DNA of 6,463 nucleotides from assembly GCA_012510295.1 (NCBI GenBank), contig JAAZID010000191.1, positions 1-6,463 of the forward strand, read 5' to 3'. The notes under the pieces are model-generated. The model saw only the letters and a program-made list of their open reading frames with translations, was not told the DNA's origin and made no database searches. The stretch is from Methanomicrobiales archaeon (lineage in GTDB: Archaea; Halobacteriota; Methanomicrobia; Methanomicrobiales; Methanoculleaceae). Of this stretch, positions 5,362 through 6,463 are shown one piece after another. Positions within the stretch are counted from its first letter, which is position 1. Each line of letters begins with the position of its first letter. A program made the translations under genes and the position numbers.

Positions 5362-5385
5362 CCGCCACCCGTTCCACCCTTTTTC
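5341..5385 (+). terminator. Possible terminator after the DUF169 gene
   Basis: Two short dyads cover the 3' end of the gene: GCACC (5341-5345) with GGTGC (5352-5356), and GCGGT-A-ACCGC (5355-5365), which contains the TAA stop. A TTTTT run follows at 5380-5384 in a pyrimidine-rich context. Archaeal termination relies mainly on the U-tract, so the T-run is the stronger part of the evidence. Confidence 0.35.
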
Positions 5386-5428
5386 GCATTGCACTCTCTC
5401 CATCGACGCCCCTCTCCTGATGTACAAG

Positions 5429-5436
5429 GCTTATCT
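5429..5436 (+). promoter_or_regulatory. TATA-like element for ACT-hom
   Basis: GCTTATCT is the best TATA-like octamer in the 108-base gap after the DUF169 gene. It predicts a start near 5458, just ahead of the AGGTGG ribosome site, so the leader would be very short. ATTATTC near 5450-5456 is an alternative that would imply an almost leaderless transcript. Tentative. Confidence 0.3.
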
Positions 5437-5459
5437 TCCCGGCCGGTCAATTATTCAGC

Positions 5460-5472
5460 AGGTGGTTTTTTG
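5460..5472 (+). promoter_or_regulatory. Ribosome site and TTG start of the ACT gene
   Basis: AGGTGG (5460-5465) lies four to five bases before TTG 5470, which begins M-Q-V-S-M-K-L-E. A second AGGTG (5474-5478) precedes the in-frame ATG 5482 by three bases. From general memory of methanogen homologues, which often begin M-R-V-S-M, the TTG is the preferred start. A T6 run (5466-5471) overlaps the start codon. Confidence 0.5.
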
Positions 5473-5970
5473 CAGGTGTCCATGAAGCTGGAGATGAGAG
5501 ATCGGCCCGGGCAGCTGGTCGCGGCCCTCAAACCGATCTCTGCTGTCGGGGGGAACATCATCGCGGTCATTCATCAGAGAGAGGCCGCAACGACCGCAGA
5601 GGCGCTGGATGTCCAGATCGTGCTCGAACTTCCGGAGGGGAGGCTTGAGAGACTCCTCGAGCTGCTCAGGGAGCAGGGTGTCAACGTCGTGCGCATCGGT
5701 GAAGAACGACTCCTCTACGAATGCACATTGATCGTGATCGGGCACCTGATGCATACCGATCTCTCGGATACGGTCAACCAGATCGACAGGACCGGGTCTG
5801 CTGAGGTGACGGAACTTTCCATGGTCATGCCTGCGATCGACTCCCCATCTTCAGCCCGCATCACCATCCGCTCAACCACCCGGGCTGAGATGAAGAGAGC
5901 GATCAGGATCCTGCGTGCCGTCGCGAAGCAGAAGGAACTCCTCATCATCGAACCTCTGGAGGATGCATGA
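5470..5970 (+). CDS. Tandem ACT-domain regulatory protein
   Basis: The 166-residue protein appears to be two ACT-like ligand-binding modules with no catalytic domain. The first spans about residues 2-77 and carries the typical ACT loop DRPGQLVAALKPISAVGGNI (11-30). The second spans about 84-162 (ECTLIVIGHLMHTDLSDTV onward, ending ELLIIEPLEDA). ACT domains usually bind amino acids and control an associated enzyme. The TTG start is discussed in its own entry; starting at ATG 5482 would remove four residues. Its stop overlaps the homoserine dehydrogenase start region (ATGATG), so the two are translationally coupled. The likely role is feedback control of that enzyme, for example by threonine. 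The ligand and the partnership are inference from coupling; the ACT assignment is firm for the first module and good for the second. Confidence 0.87.
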   Translation: MQVSMKLEMRDRPGQLVAALKPISAVGGNIIAVIHQREAATTAEALDVQIVLELPEGRLERLLELLREQGVNVVRIGEERLLYECTLIVIGHLMHTDLSDTVNQIDRTGSAEVTELSMVMPAIDSPSSARITIRSTTRAEMKRAIRILRAVAKQKELLIIEPLEDA

Positions 5971-6463
5971 TGCGGATCGCACTCCTGGGCTTTGGCTCCG
6001 TCGGCCAGGGCATCGCCCGGGCGATCCTCGAGAAAGATCTGGGTATCACCGTCACCGGGCTTGCCGACTCGCGGAGCGGGATGATCGACGCCAGCGGGAT
6101 CGATCTCTCAGCGGTGCTCGGCCGGAAAGAGCAGGGCGAGCCCTGCGGCGACCCGGACACCTCCTCCATGGATGTCGTGGAAGAGGCAGAGTACGACATC
6201 CTCATCGAGGTGACTCCGACAGACGTCGAGACGGCTGAACCGGCGCTTGGCCATATCAGGGGAGCCCTCCAACGGGGCAGGCACGTCGTCACATCGAATA
6301 AAGGTCCGATCGCCATCGATTATCCCGGACTCCGGGCTCTCGCGGAGGAAAGTGGTGTCTTCCTGAAGTATGAAGCGACCGTCTGTGGTGCAATTCCCCT
6401 CATCCATGCCATGCAGGAAGGGCTTGCCGGCAACACCATCACGCGGATCTGTGGTGTTTTCAA
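5970..6463 (+). CDS. hom: Homoserine dehydrogenase, C-terminus cut by window edge
   Basis: The visible 164 residues are the N-terminal NAD(P)-binding domain and the beginning of the catalytic domain of homoserine dehydrogenase. This enzyme reduces aspartate semialdehyde to homoserine on the way to threonine and methionine. Motifs are GFGSVG (7-12, dinucleotide loop), ILIEVTPTD (77-85), VVTSNKGPIA (106-115, containing the conserved Lys of the N-K-G-P motif) and KYEATVCGAIPLIHAMQEGL (133-152). GGAGG at 5958-5962 is seven bases from ATG 5970 and four from ATG 5967; the two starts differ by one Met, and the former spacing is preferred. The frame is open to the window end. Many archaeal versions lack a C-terminal ACT domain, which would fit the separate ACT gene just upstream, but the C-terminus is not visible here. 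Confidence 0.95.
   Translation, partial: MRIALLGFGSVGQGIARAILEKDLGITVTGLADSRSGMIDASGIDLSAVLGRKEQGEPCGDPDTSSMDVVEEAEYDILIEVTPTDVETAEPALGHIRGALQRGRHVVTSNKGPIAIDYPGLRALAEESGVFLKYEATVCGAIPLIHAMQEGLAGNTITRICGVF

Noticed and set aside
1..6463. CRISPR arrays, tRNA genes, transposons, toxin-antitoxin or phage genes
   Set aside because: No regularly spaced repeats, tRNA-like folds, terminal repeats or recognisable genes of these kinds were seen on either strand.

Overview
The window looks like chromosomal DNA from a methanogenic archaeon, most likely a Methanoculleus-like member of the Methanomicrobiales. The evidence is a hypusine-type aIF5A, a Dph6-type ATP pyrophosphatase, a stand-alone NAD kinase beside an IMPase-family phosphatase, a DUF169 protein, and a homoserine dehydrogenase preceded by an ACT-domain gene. 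Codons are GC-rich, promoters look like archaeal TATA boxes, and several genes have GGAGGTG-type Shine-Dalgarno (SD) sequences. The genus is inferred from general resemblance, not from a search. I see no insertion sequence, CRISPR array, tRNA, rRNA or prophage gene.

Layout. (1) Minus strand, 1-1256: a possible 59-codon small ORF, then dph6, then a class I glutamine-amidotransferase-like protein that runs off the left edge. Consecutive members overlap by ATGA. (2) Plus strand, 1307-1498: an acidic 63-residue orphan protein with a strong SD, a TATA box and a near-perfect inverted repeat over its predicted transcription start. (3) Minus strand, 1630-2884: aIF5A followed closely by an agmatinase-family gene. 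(4) Plus strand, 2972-4571: an IMPase/FBPase-family phosphatase and an NAD kinase, divergent from aIF5A across a promoter region of under 90 bases. (5) Plus strand, 4645-5361: a DUF169 protein with its own TATA box. (6) Plus strand, 5470 to the right edge: a tandem ACT-domain protein translationally coupled to homoserine dehydrogenase, which is cut by the window end.

How the genes work together. Two gene groups concern post-translational modification of translation factors: dph6 (diphthamide on EF2) and aIF5A plus agmatinase (hypusine). The phosphatase-NADK pair resembles, as separate genes, the fused phosphatase/NADK protein MJ0917 of Methanocaldococcus, and may set the NAD/NADP balance. ACT-hom suggests amino-acid feedback on the threonine/methionine branch. 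Most of the window is ordinary core metabolism. The parts most worth a second look are the aIF5A-agmatinase pair, the amidotransferase-like protein with Ser in place of the catalytic Cys, and the short region 1081-1306, which holds two candidate small ORFs and an operator-like palindrome.
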